The translations under genes and the position numbers were made by a program. This document shows, in pieces, positions 7,901 to 15,000 of a DNA stretch of 20,968 bases (positions are counted from its first letter, which is position 1; the number at the start of each line of letters is the position of its first letter). The stretch lies in assembly GCF_000160835.1 (NCBI RefSeq), contig NZ_GG700735.1, positions 91,084-112,051 on the forward strand. Reading direction: 5' to 3'. Below the pieces are notes generated by a model. It ran no database searches. It was not told where the DNA came from and worked only from the letters and a program-made list of their open reading frames with translations. Source of the stretch: Limosilactobacillus antri DSM 16041. Lineage in GTDB: Bacteria > Bacillota > Bacilli > Lactobacillales > Lactobacillaceae.

Positions 7901-8325
7901 TGGTCACCATCAGCCAGTTTGACCGCTTGCGGCTTTCCGCTGCCCACTTCTTGCTGGTTAGCATTGCCATCCTGGTTTGCCGGGACTTCAATCACGGCAG
8001 CGGCCTTAGCCGGGGAATCCGCCCTGTTGGTTTCTTCCGCTAGACCCGTCGCCGCATTCAGTTGGGACGCCAAATTAGCGGCCGCCGGGTCCGCAGTGCT
8101 CGTTGCCTGCCCCGTCTTAAGCGTGACTTGATTGCTTGGCGAGGAGGCCGCGGCTGGTTCTACCGTGGCCGCCGCAGACTTAACTGGTGTGGCGGCGTGA
8201 ACGCTGGTGGGGCCTTCCAAGTAAACCAGTGTCGACAAGAATACTGACGTAACACCGATGGAAAGTTTGCGTAAGCCATAGTGCGGGACTTGTTTCGTAT
8301 TTTGGGACAACTTATTCCTAACCAT
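4927..8325 (-). CDS. N-terminal part of an interrupted YSIRK adhesin
   Basis: 1132 residues with a YSIRK-type signal: VPHYGLRKLSIGVTSVFLST at about residues 13-32, with probable cleavage after VHA near residue 44. A low-complexity Ala/Thr/Asn stretch (about 45-130) follows, then a long non-repetitive beta-rich region typical of the binding head of large lactobacillar adhesins. It ends ...VAKQVTQNH at the amber stop. YSIRK signals direct export to the division septum. The product would be secreted but not anchored, because the LPQTG lies beyond the stop. With the downstream half the original protein would be about 1,979 residues. The start ATG at 8325 is followed at once by the conserved signal, but the ribosome site is poor (A-rich AAAGAAAGAA), unlike the second YSIRK gene here. 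Confidence 0.85.
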   Translation of the reverse strand: MVRNKLSQNTKQVPHYGLRKLSIGVTSVFLSTLVYLEGPTSVHAATPVKSAAATVEPAAASSPSNQVTLKTGQATSTADPAAANLASQLNAATGLAEETNRADSPAKAAAVIEVPANQDGNANQQEVGSGKPQAVKLADGDQAQVTLTNDQLDAANADTTLSFSTNNYQSGDRYQIYIPKGGISLTNSDIKSLPTAIGTTSFDSAAPDYYVITDDFINSGNLRQNITLHLSNIVAGLANAGSYEKIINHAYVTKNGTKIGSFTIKTIGKPFSFSETGSYPLENVNNGEIGVDLVTAMSPSAADVATTNDNLNHLTLLYHDLPKYYQPTEIAFKVTVNNETRVLAQFDVTAAMITNNTLTLDLPVSSTSPLRALLSNGQSVNIYLTGRYNVPDQAFANGAYNTVLHHPTITLTDQNNYSITQNAGSLNQTVLGIKGLFNLGNLVKITQGYTADYVNKDEGVPAGTVTVNKERTNTGSGFQTTFTPISNIPVDNLVISLQIPDGINVHSLAMSSNNQGIKDLDPSYGIRITYTDGSTEWIKSIPAMGQITGQTAKAIRSVSVKYAHYSYDDDLSFSMSHGTNFALAKAYPNGDAVRSGDLLVLKTAFQADDLQPTLVDSAYDRLTTYKENDQSGIYMAEILGQAQQNPGAMNAGNITYEAAASAYGLPRLAHPIMYIQVPDNAIWDQSQPLEIKTGLTATWGNPDSEQLIPKSVTTFSVNGHTFLKVDLSNYPEVKQGFSVIVHYNNGLDYLTSTKHSPFMVVADNLNQNVSNVNHPIAAHLEARDQATFEALMQEEQINVQTASYNNGDDAYGRSSWTINTADGTSSETMTQGNTYSTPSLTAVQRVDGTDPTHFRVYGSLINADPDTKIDNATQVINLPSTNDGKSQFTPVLTGPVTLTDPNTVTDLSNLATITYYTDRADLDKGAASLAGKTGLTADQVTDWSQIKAVKVVFTSQLDRPLTARVTMNMVDNHIYDHVGKIIYASSVIYSTDPKQGEALPKVVIHPGDRASAKLTVTGKSAIKTLVHYVDAAGGEHYVALPDKTVTYNDGTDTMKRADFMTGAGDLTTNDHLLLPEHMVLDYAHPTIKNSTAAYAAGYPNGTAEFGQPVQYDFDGDAVVFEGKVAKQVTQNH

Positions 8326-8393
8326 AATTAATCACTACATTCTTTCTTTGCTTTATCCATCAAAACAGCGGCTTTTACAAGCTATTATTGCAC

Positions 8394-8463
8394 AAAAATG
8401 ACGCCCCAGCACCCTTTTCTCCGGATCTGCTGGTCACTTGCGGCTGGGCAAAGCCAAGGGGCG
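8394..8463 (-). terminator. Probable terminator of the RNA methyltransferase gene
   Basis: On the minus strand CGCCCC (8463-8458) pairs with GGGGCG (8407-8402), with partial pairing further in, and is followed by TCATTTTTG. It starts nine bases after the methyltransferase stop codon. The loop is long (about 50 bases), so the exact fold is uncertain. Confidence 0.55.
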
Positions 8464-8471
8464 CCTGACGG

Positions 8472-9338
8472 CTAGTTGTTTTCCCGGTTTCCTAGTTCCC
8501 AAAAAGCCAGGGCCGAGGCTGCGGCGACGTTCAAAGAATCGACCCCCGCAGCCATGGGAATTTTAATTGTAAAATCACTCTGGGCAATCGTCTGCTCTGC
8601 GAGGCCCGGGCCTTCCGAGCCAAGGATAATGGCCAGCTTATCCACCTGCGCCAGCTGCGGGTCGTCAATTCTAACGGTGTTGTGGCGCAGGGCCATGGCG
8701 GCCGTTTGGTAACCTAAACGGTGAAGCAGGCGGACTCCGGCGGTTTGCCAGGTGTGGGCGTCGATGTAGGTCCACGGCACTTGAAAGACGGTCCCCATTG
8801 CGACGCGCGAGGAGCGCCGGTAAAGCGGGTCGGCGGAGTCGCTGGTTACGATGATCCCGTCGATACCGAGTGCGGCGGCCGAACGAAAGATGGCCCCCAC
8901 GTTTGCGGGGTTAACGATCCGTTCAAGGACGGCGATCCGTGGGTGAGCCGCCGGCAGCGTTGCCAAGAAGTGGTTGAGGTCCGGGCGCGGCACCCGGTAC
9001 ATTGCGGCGAGGGCCCCGCGGAGAAGGTTGTAGCCAGCTAGCTGGCTGATCAGCTGGTTGTTGACGACGTAAATAGGTGTTTGCCCTAAGCCCGCGGTTT
9101 GGTTGGCCGCCATTTCATGGTCGAGGTCGGCCAGGTCGCGAGCTAAGACCTTTTCTTCCATTAGAAGAGAAGCCGGGCGGTAGCCGGCGCGCAAGGCCCG
9201 TTCAATGACCTTCGGACTTTCCGCGATGAAGAGGCCGGGCTGCGGGCCCCGGGCATGAAAAAGCTGGGCCTCATTGAGCCGCACGTACGGGTCCAAATCG
9301 GGGCTGGCGAGGTCTGTGAGAAAAATTAAGTTACGCAT
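8472..9338 (-). CDS. TrmH/SpoU-family (SPOUT) RNA 2'-O-methyltransferase
   Basis: 288-residue cytosolic enzyme of the SPOUT fold that moves a methyl group from S-adenosylmethionine to a ribose 2'-OH of rRNA or tRNA. The N-terminal part (LFIAESPKVIERALRAG, residues 36-52) looks like the SpoU substrate-binding region. The three family motifs follow in order: motif 1 NPANVGAIFRSAAALGID (143-160, with Asn146 and Arg152), motif 2 LGSEGPGL (239-246) and motif 3 IPMAAGVDSLNVAAASAL (260-277). These residues form the knotted cofactor site. Which nucleotide is modified cannot be told from sequence; RlmB, TsnR and YsgA-like enzymes share these motifs. The start at 9338 has an AAGGGAA ribosome site. It is monocistronic between its own promoter and a terminator. 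Confidence 0.92.
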   Translation of the reverse strand: MRNLIFLTDLASPDLDPYVRLNEAQLFHARGPQPGLFIAESPKVIERALRAGYRPASLLMEEKVLARDLADLDHEMAANQTAGLGQTPIYVVNNQLISQLAGYNLLRGALAAMYRVPRPDLNHFLATLPAAHPRIAVLERIVNPANVGAIFRSAAALGIDGIIVTSDSADPLYRRSSRVAMGTVFQVPWTYIDAHTWQTAGVRLLHRLGYQTAAMALRHNTVRIDDPQLAQVDKLAIILGSEGPGLAEQTIAQSDFTIKIPMAAGVDSLNVAAASALAFWELGNRENN

Positions 9339-9389
9339 ACTGAAGTTCCCTTTTTGCTTGAGAGGACTTGCTCTCTAAGATTTATTGAT

Positions 9390-9395
9390 ATTATA
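9390..9395 (-). promoter_or_regulatory. Candidate -10 box of the methyltransferase gene
   Basis: The minus strand carries a perfect TATAAT 51 bases before the ATG at 9338. The best -35 is TTAGCT at an 18-base spacing, which is weak. A small GAGAG/CTCTC hairpin lies in the predicted 5' UTR (about 9360-9377). Confidence 0.5.
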
Positions 9396-9456
9396 GAATA
9401 TCTAGCCGGGCTTAGCTAACCATTAGGGAAGTTAAAGCCAGCTGGGTTTGGCTACG

Positions 9457-9504
9457 AAAAAGGGGCTGTGACAAAAGTCATTTAAGACTTCGTTTTCACG
9501 CCCC
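9457..9504 (-). terminator. Terminator with long interrupted palindrome
   Basis: GGGGC (9462-9466) pairs with GCCCC (9500-9504). Further pairs GTGA/TCAC, AAA/TTT and AGTC/GACT close most of the 43-base element. On the minus strand it is followed by TTTTTCG. It is the distal of two tandem terminators behind the YafQ-like/RelB-like pair. Confidence 0.7.
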
Positions 9505-9518
9505 GCGAGCGCAAATAT

Positions 9519-9555
9519 AAAAAAGTACCAGGCTTCGCTTTTTGAAGCCCGGCAC
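9519..9555 (-). terminator. Terminator of the toxin-antitoxin operon
   Basis: On the minus strand GTGCCGGGCTTC and GAAGCCTGGTAC form a 12-position stem with two mismatches and a seven-base loop, followed by TTTTTTATATTT. It lies about 85 bases after the toxin stop codon. The core GGCTTC-loop-GAAGCC recurs in modified form at 10346-10378. The gap 9556-9641 shows nothing else. Confidence 0.75.
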
Positions 9556-9641
9556 CAATTGTCTCTGCCGATACAATACCTTATATCTTAAATTATTGAG
9601 AATTAGTCCCCGATTGTAGTATCTAGGTGTAGCTTAGCAAG

Positions 9642-10014
9642 TTAAAAAAGATCCGAATGAGTACCAATTCCTGTCAAATAAACTGTATTTTTATTTGTTC
9701 GAATATAAAGGAGTAAATGATCTCCATTGTGACCATCAAAATGTAAATCTAATCCTCTGATTTTAAGGTCAGTCAAATCGCCAAATCTATTTCTTATTTC
9801 CTGACGTTGCTGTTTCGTTAACGTAATTGGATGCTCATAAAAATAATCGGGTATTGTTTGGTCATTTAAAAAGCATTCAATAACATATCTCCAAGGTGAA
9901 CGGTGGTCATTTTCAAATGGTACCTCACCATAGAAAATATTATGCCAGCGTGGATTCTTTTTTACCTTTTTACGCTGCTTTTTAAATCTGCCTGTAGGAA
10001 TCCACCTTACTCAT
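9642..10014 (-). pseudogene. YafQ/RelE-type toxin gene, broken by a +1 frameshift near the start
   Basis: One minus-strand frame reads without stops from TGG at 10004 to TAA at 9642 (WIPTGRFKKQRKKVKKNPRW ... TGIGTHSDLF). The C-terminal GTHSDLF, with His and Phe, is the signature of YafQ-type mRNA interferases, and GLDLHFDGHNGDHLLLYI fits the strand that carries active-site residues. This frame has no ATG or GTG start: the codon two before AGG is TGA. The natural start would be the ATG at 10014 that overlaps the antitoxin stop (AATGAGTAA), but it is out of phase by one base. Removing one G from AAGGTGG at 10002-10008 would give MSKWIPTGRF... and a 123-residue protein. It is therefore a fresh pseudogene, a sequencing error or a frameshift-expressed gene. 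Family YafQ members cut mRNA on ribosomes. Confidence 0.7.
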
Positions 10015-10267
10015 TTAATAGCTTCGCCAATTCATCATAAGAAGAGGCACTCTTTAAGTGAGATTTTTTCATATCATCAATAGCTTCATCAATTGATGAC
10101 ATTGTTTCGGCATTTGGGATTCCCCAATACTTAGGGAGCCCGTCGTTAGCAACTGACGATAACATCATTCGGATAAAACTTGAAATGGACAAACCGTGTG
10201 CGGCTAATTCCTTGCTTGCTTTTTCTTTAACATCAACTGGGACTCTACTATCTACTCTTGCATCCAT
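10007..10267 (-). CDS. RelB/DinJ family antitoxin
   Basis: 86 residues. The N-terminus MDARVDSRVPVDVKEKASKE and the segment HGLSISSFIRMML are typical of the ribbon-helix-helix DNA-binding half of RelB/DinJ antitoxins. The acidic, helical C-terminal half (IDEAIDDMKKSHLKSASSYDELAKLLNE) would wrap the toxin. I chose the ATG at 10267 because GAGGTGAT sits about seven bases upstream; the frame is open for 13 more codons without support. Its stop overlaps the ATG of the adjacent toxin frame, the usual translational coupling. The toxin is frameshifted, so this antitoxin may now be an orphan. The region is clearly more AT-rich than the flanking core genes. Confidence 0.87.
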   Translation of the reverse strand: MDARVDSRVPVDVKEKASKELAAHGLSISSFIRMMLSSVANDGLPKYWGIPNAETMSSIDEAIDDMKKSHLKSASSYDELAKLLNE

Positions 10268-10291
10268 GCTTATCACCTCGTCAATATTGCA

Positions 10292-10303
10292 TGACATATG
10301 ACA
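10292..10303 (-). promoter_or_regulatory. Candidate operator upstream of the RelB-like gene
   Basis: TGACATATGACA is a near-palindrome centred on CATATG, with one symmetric mismatch, 25 bases before the antitoxin start. RHH antitoxins bind short palindromes at their own promoter. The promoter boxes themselves are not clear here. Confidence 0.35.
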
Positions 10304-10325
10304 CACAAATTCAAATAAAAAAGCT

Positions 10326-10378
10326 TGGTATGTCGCTACATTAGTATACCAGGATTCGCTTTTGAAGTCCGCTGGTAT
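10326..10378. repeat. Three-arm hairpin element related to the terminator at 9525-9555
   Basis: TGGTAT (10326-10331), ATACCA (10346-10351) and TGGTAT (10373-10378) can form two mutually exclusive stems. The second stem encloses GGATTC...GAAGTCC, which resembles GGCTTC...GAAGCC of the 9525-9555 hairpin with a changed pair. There is no T-run here. The two elements bracket the RelB-like/YafQ-like pair. Confidence 0.45.
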
Positions 10379-10397
10379 TACAGGCTTATGTGTTCTT
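10370..10397 (+). repeat. Direct repeat copy 1 (28 nt)
   Basis: A 24-base perfect match (10374-10397; begins GGTATTACAGG, ends TGTGTTCTT) to 17076-17099, extended to 28 bases with one mismatch, in the same orientation. Here only the right arm of the palindrome seen at the second copy is present. The rest of the interval up to 10500 shows no gene. Confidence 0.85.
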
Positions 10398-10501
10398 AAA
10401 GTCGCTTTTTAGAGTAGCTCAGCCCTTGATGTAAAGGGATTTCACCTTAAACGTGTTAAGATTTTGTGTTAAAAGCATTTTCCATAATTTAGCACTACTT
10501 G

Positions 10502-10528
10502 TACCAAATTTGGTATAATAGTACCAAG
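10502..10528 (+). promoter_or_regulatory. Promoter and operator of the HTH-Fic operon
   Basis: TATAAT at 10514-10519 is preceded by TG (10511-10512), an extended -10. A perfect 14-base palindrome TACCAAATTTGGTA (10502-10515) overlaps it, and a further half-site TACCAA follows at 10522-10527. The half-site TACCAA thus occurs three times (two direct, one inverted) around the -10. This is the layout expected for self-repression by the HTH protein encoded just downstream. A GAGGAG ribosome site lies at 10538-10543. Confidence 0.72.
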
Positions 10529-10553
10529 AACATTATCGAGGAGTTGATTCACA

Positions 10554-10964
10554 ATGACGAGTGTTAACGAAGTAATGGCTAACTACGATACCAACATCAC
10601 CAATATTTCAGAAAAATCAGGAATTAGCAAAACAACGCTCAGCAACGCCTTCAAACGCCCCATTAATACCTGGACGATCCGGATCCTCAACGGGGTCGCC
10701 ACGGCCATTAACGAATCGCCCGAAAAGTTGCTGCACCTCCTGCAAGGGGACCAATACTCATTAACAATCGACGACCAGGCACAAACCATCCAGGGCGTTA
10801 AAATTGCTGACCAAGCGACCTATCAAAACATTAAGTTCACCGTCAAAAGTAACGTCATGGAGGGCTGGCAACCTTCCCGCGCCGACATTGAAGAGTTAAA
10901 AGCCTTTGCTGAAACCAGCCATCCGGAGCTAGGCCAAAAGTTCAAAGACATCTTTGGTGACTGA
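10554..10964 (+). CDS. HTH antitoxin with a Fic-inhibitory motif
   Basis: 136 residues. Residues about 5-65 form an XRE/Cro-like helix-turn-helix (ISEKSGISKTTLSNAFKRPINTW as recognition region, then an INESPEKLLHLL helix). A linker about residues 66-95 follows. The C-terminal segment reads SNVMEGWQPSRADIEELKAFA: residues 99-104 (SNVMEG) match the (S/T)xxxE(G/N) inhibitory helix motif of Fic proteins, whose glutamate contacts the ATP-anchoring arginine of the Fic active site, and the following stretch resembles antitoxins of the VbhA type. It is therefore likely both repressor and neutraliser of the Fic protein two bases downstream. The start has GAGGAG ten bases upstream. What it binds is inferred from the palindrome at its own promoter. 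Confidence 0.82.
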   Translation: MTSVNEVMANYDTNITNISEKSGISKTTLSNAFKRPINTWTIRILNGVATAINESPEKLLHLLQGDQYSLTIDDQAQTIQGVKIADQATYQNIKFTVKSNVMEGWQPSRADIEELKAFAETSHPELGQKFKDIFGD

Positions 10965-10965
10965 T

Positions 10966-11589
10966 ATGACCGATGAAGAACTGAAAGCCCGGTTTCTTTA
11001 CCCCAACGGCACCCTCCGCAATAAGCTTAACTTACAAGATACCGGTGAATTAAGGACGGTTGAATACCGAACCACGGCTCATAACGCCGTCTGGCTGTTG
11101 GAGCATGGATACGTTATTAAAGGGATCGACGATTTTGCGAAAATCCACCGCTTCCTGTTTAGTGGTATTTATGACTGGGCGGGCCAATTTCGCAATTACT
11201 ACCTCGCCAAGGGCGGCACTGACTTCATGCCACCCACGGCGTTTGACACGGCCGTTACTAATATTACCCGCCAGTTAGACACAATTAAAACTACCGCTAA
11301 GCCAACCGTTAAGCAATATGCTCAGCTTCTGGATTCGCTTAATTACCTCCACCCCTTTAGGGAAGGCAACGGGCGAACCACCCGCTTATTTATTCAACTA
11401 CTCGCCACCAATCACCGCCAATGCATTGATTACAACCGGCAAGATCATGAAGTGATCACGGCCTTAAACCAATCCGACCTGGCAAAACTCGAGAAGTTTA
11501 TCAAAGTCACCGAGATTGACGACCGGCAAGCGGCTTTTCAGCAGGCCGCCAGAAAGTGCCTATTGGATATTCAAAAGGAGGAGCATTAG
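10966..11589 (+). CDS. fic: Fic family protein (probable AMP-transferase toxin)
   Basis: 207 residues. HPFREGNGRTTR (residues 129-140) is a full match to the Fic active-site motif HxFx(D/E)GNGRxxR, with the catalytic His129. The upstream YYLAKGGTDFMPP stretch is the beta-hairpin flap that positions the target, and FAKIHRFLFSGIYDWAGQFR is the usual core helix region. Such enzymes transfer AMP from ATP to hydroxyl side chains of targets. I see no (S/T)xxxE(G/N) inhibitory motif in the protein itself, so it should be class I, inhibited in trans by the protein encoded at 10554. I chose ATG 10966, two bases after the antitoxin stop, with GGTGA upstream; TTG/GTG codons at 10954/10957 are alternatives. 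It is followed after 65 bases by a Phd-like gene in the same orientation. Confidence 0.92.
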   Translation: MTDEELKARFLYPNGTLRNKLNLQDTGELRTVEYRTTAHNAVWLLEHGYVIKGIDDFAKIHRFLFSGIYDWAGQFRNYYLAKGGTDFMPPTAFDTAVTNITRQLDTIKTTAKPTVKQYAQLLDSLNYLHPFREGNGRTTRLFIQLLATNHRQCIDYNRQDHEVITALNQSDLAKLEKFIKVTEIDDRQAAFQQAARKCLLDIQKEEH

Positions 11590-11654
11590 GGACCACTTTC
11601 GATGTGCCAAGCCTTTTTAGTTCCATGATTAAAGAACAGAGAGAAATTTTGATT

Positions 11655-11966
11655 ATGGAAAAATTTAATGTGCCAATTGCAACCACTCAGAGTGACTTTT
11701 ATAATCACCTTAACGACTACCTAGATCGAGTTACCGACGGAAATCAAACCGTCTTAGTAACGCGGCCTAACCAACGGGCTGCCGCTGTTATTTCCCAGGA
11801 TCAGCTTAACACTCTACTTGAAGCGGTTCCTGCAAAGGAAGATTCATTGGAATACACTGTTGCGCGCGACAAGCTGATTAATATGCACGTTCTCCCTGAC
11901 GATCCAGTTGTTGAACCTGCTGCCGACTACTGGAACAGTTTCAAGCCAAAGGATAAATTAAAATAA
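11655..11966 (+). CDS. Phd/YefM family antitoxin
   Basis: 103 residues. The pattern ATTQSDFYNHLNDYLDRVTDGNQTVLVTRPNQRAAAVISQDQLNTLLEA matches the N-terminal DNA-binding fold of Phd/YefM antitoxins: a helix ending in YLDRV, a beta-hairpin ...VLVTRPN, then AAAVIS and a final helix. The C-terminal tail (about residues 55-103) would be the toxin-binding part. No YoeB or Doc gene follows; a terminator does. In phd-doc modules the partner Doc has a Fic fold, so this protein may serve the Fic protein upstream. I chose ATG 11655, where the family begins, although its ribosome site (GAGAG) is weak; the frame is open 33 codons earlier without support. No own promoter is evident, so it is probably the third gene of the Fic operon. 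Confidence 0.83.
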   Translation: MEKFNVPIATTQSDFYNHLNDYLDRVTDGNQTVLVTRPNQRAAAVISQDQLNTLLEAVPAKEDSLEYTVARDKLINMHVLPDDPVVEPAADYWNSFKPKDKLK

Positions 11967-11983
11967 TTCAATTCTCACCATAC

Positions 11984-12018
11984 AAAAAGACCCGTCAATT
12001 ACGACGGGTCTTATTTTT
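11984..12018. terminator. Bidirectional terminator
   Basis: AAGACCCGTC (11987-11996) and GACGGGTCTT (12003-12012) form a perfect 10-bp stem with a six-base loop. TTATTTTTTA follows on the plus strand and TTTTTG on the minus strand. It ends both the Fic operon (plus) and the PgrA-like gene (minus). A run of eight G lies next to it at 12021-12028. Confidence 0.9.
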
Positions 12019-12043
12019 TAGGGGGGGGAGTTATCTAAATAGC

Positions 12044-15000
12044 TTAGTTTTGCTTACGCCGAATACCAGCCAGGCCAAACATTCCCAGCATCGTCACTAC
12101 ACCCAATCCCACTAGACCAGCTTGGTTGGCATCGCTGGTTTGAGGGAGCTTGCCATTATTGAGGTCAGAACGTTTTAAGCTAGTGTTAACCATGGAGCCG
12201 GTTGTTAAACCGTCACCGTTGATTCCACCATTAACTTCATTATTAGTCTTCACGATCTGACCATTGACCACTGTGTAGCCTGGCAAGACATGACCATTGG
12301 CGTCCACGACTTGACCATTAACAATCTTGGCACCGTTAGGCAGACCTGTGATAGTACTGCTAGTCTTGTGGAGTTCAGGGTTGTACGTCGCGTGGAGCGT
12401 TACTTGTTTAGTTACTGTTGATCCATCAGGGAAGGTGATTAGAACATCTTCGACGTAATCGCCAGCCGTGTTAGCATCACGTTGAGCCTTAGCGCTGTCC
12501 TTCCAAGAAATAGTTGTACCTTCAGGAAGCGTATCACCAGGAAGTGCCGCGAGGTTCATGAACATATTAGTGATTTCACTGTTTTCACAGTGCTTGGCGA
12601 AACTGTTAGCCAGCTTCAAGTCTGGCAGAGCGTCGCCTTCCTTAATCGTGAAGCTGTCATTAGCCAACTTGACACTGTCGCCGTACTGTTGAGCGTCAGA
12701 AATCAAGTGAGCGACGGCATCATCATAGGCAGCCTTCTTGGCATTGTAGTTAGCAGTGGCCGCATCAAGGGTGTCGTGAGCCTTCTTAGCGTTGGCCCTA
12801 GCTGATTCAAGACTTGCTTGGGACTTAGCCAGCTTGGCCTTGGCACTGTTTAAAGCGTCAGTCTTTTCTGCTAGCAGATCTTCGGCCTTCTTCGTGTTAG
12901 CCTTAGCTTGGTCAAGCAGTGTCTTAGCGTTTTGCAAGTTGTAAAGCGCCGTTTCAGCAGACTTGGCCTTGGCTTGTACCTTGGTTAAGGCGTCTTGCTT
13001 AGCCTTTAAGTCGGCTTGAGCTTGTGTCAAGGCGGCCGTCTTGGCGGTGACATCGTCATGGGCTGACTTAGCCTTAGCAGTATCGTCGGCTAACTTTGCC
13101 TTAGCGTCTGCCAGAGCCTTTTGCTTTGCGGCAACGTCTTGTTGTGACTGAGCGTAAGCCGATTGCGCTACCGAGAGATCCGCTTCAGTCTGCGAAGCTT
13201 TAGCCTGAGCGTCCGCGAGGCTCTGCTTAGCTTGGGCGAGGGCCGTCTTAGCGTCATCAAGGCTTGTTTGAGCGGACTTGGCAGCTGATTGAGCCTGACT
13301 GAGCTTTGCCTGAGCACTGGCAAGAGCAGAAGCGGCATTATCAGCATTAGTCTTTGCGGATGTTTGTGCAGACTTAGCCTGGTTGAGTGCGATTTGGGCA
13401 TTGTTGACCGCCGTCTGGAGGGCAGTAGTGTCAGTAGCACTAGACTTGCTGAGGCCGTAGTTGGTGCTGTTTAAGACATCATCACTAGGCCAACCGCTAG
13501 AAAGAATGGCGTAGTTGGCACCTTCTTCATTGGCTTTGCCAAAGAAGTTAGTCATGGCAAAACCGAAGAGGTCGTTGTTGTCTTGGTTAGGGTCTTCAGT
13601 TCCTAAGATTAGACCATCGGCATAAGTGTACTTTAAGTTCCATGAATTACCTGGGTTGATAGCACCGTTAGTTAATAGAACTTGGGCAGCAAGGTTCTTT
13701 AAGTTTCCGAGATTGAGCAGATGTCCGGCTTGATTAGTAGCATAAAAACCGTCCTTGCTAAAGTTGGTGTTAGCTTCTATTAAGTCTGTTAAGTGGAAGT
13801 CCGCATGGAAGTTTGCCATGTTGGCTGGATTGCTACTGTCGTTAGTGTTCATGGCCTGTTTAATAGCATATTCAATAGCGCTCTTGTTAGGAACCGCAAT
13901 GTTGTCAAAGCCCAGTTGTTGGTGAACACCGTTAACCAGGGCGGCGATGAATTCGTTGATCTGAATCGTCAGGTCATCATTAGCATTTTGAAGTCGGGTC
14001 AAAACTCCGTGGATGGAACTCATATTTGACGTATTAGTAAGAATAGTATTGTTATCTTGAGCAGTTGGGTTATAAGTAATGGTGATACCGTTTTGCATTC
14101 GTTGCTTAACTCCATCGCTGTGGTCGCCGTTCTTCCACTGGGCAGCGGCAGCCTTGGCATCAGCAGTGGCCGTAACAGTAATGCCCCAGCTGGCAGGATC
14201 AGTGATCGAACCAGCACTGGCCTGAGATTTAGCAGCATCGAGTTTGGCCTGAGCGTCGTTTAATGCCTGCTGCTTGGCGTTAACGTCGTTGTTAGCCTGA
14301 GTTAAAGCAGACTGGGCCTTGGTATTAGCATCAGACTTGCTGTTAACATCAGCCTGAGCGTCATTGACCGCCTTTGTAGCGTTATCAACGGCGGTTTGAG
14401 CGTTATTTACGGCGTCGGTCTTAGAAGCGACTGCATCATTAGCTGACTTAACGTCGGCTTGAGCTTGATTGTCGGCCGCTTGAGCCTGGTCTAAAGCTTG
14501 CTTGGCACTAGTGATGTCCATGGCTTGGTTAACCGCGTTTTGGTCAGCGGTGACTTGCTTGTCGGCTTGACTAGCATGCTCCTGGGCGTTTTGTAAGTCA
14601 GTTTGGGCATCAGTAGCCGTCTTAGCGGCGGCATTGACGTCTGCTTGAGCGTTCGCAACGCCTTGCTGAGCGTCAGTTTGCGCCTGACTAGCTTTTGCGA
14701 TGGCTTCTGGCGTTGCCTTGTCCGCATTGGCCTGGGCGGTTGCTTCTTGAGTCTTAGCATTGTCGACACCCTTTTGGGCTGCGTCAACGTCGCCTTGGGC
14801 CTGCGAAACGGCTGCTTGGTCATTGTTGACCGTCTGTTGAGCCAAGCTGATAGCGTTATCGGCAGAGGTTGCAGCATTTTGGGCAGTGTCTAATTCGCCC
14901 TTGGCCTGAGACATTGCTTGACCGGCCGCCTGAGCGTTGTCTTGAGCGACTTCTTGGGCAGTCTTAGTTGATGTTTGATTAGTTTCAGTAGTGGCACTCG

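Noticed and set aside
10398..10500. Remnant of a transposase or integrase gene between the two toxin modules
   Set aside because: Neither strand gives a frame with a recognisable motif; only short translations without conserved residues.
11574..11583. Strong AAAGGAGGAG as a ribosome site for a gene after fic
   Set aside because: The nearest ATG (11602) opens a frame of only eight codons, and the purine run is explained by the Lys-Glu-Glu codons at the end of fic.
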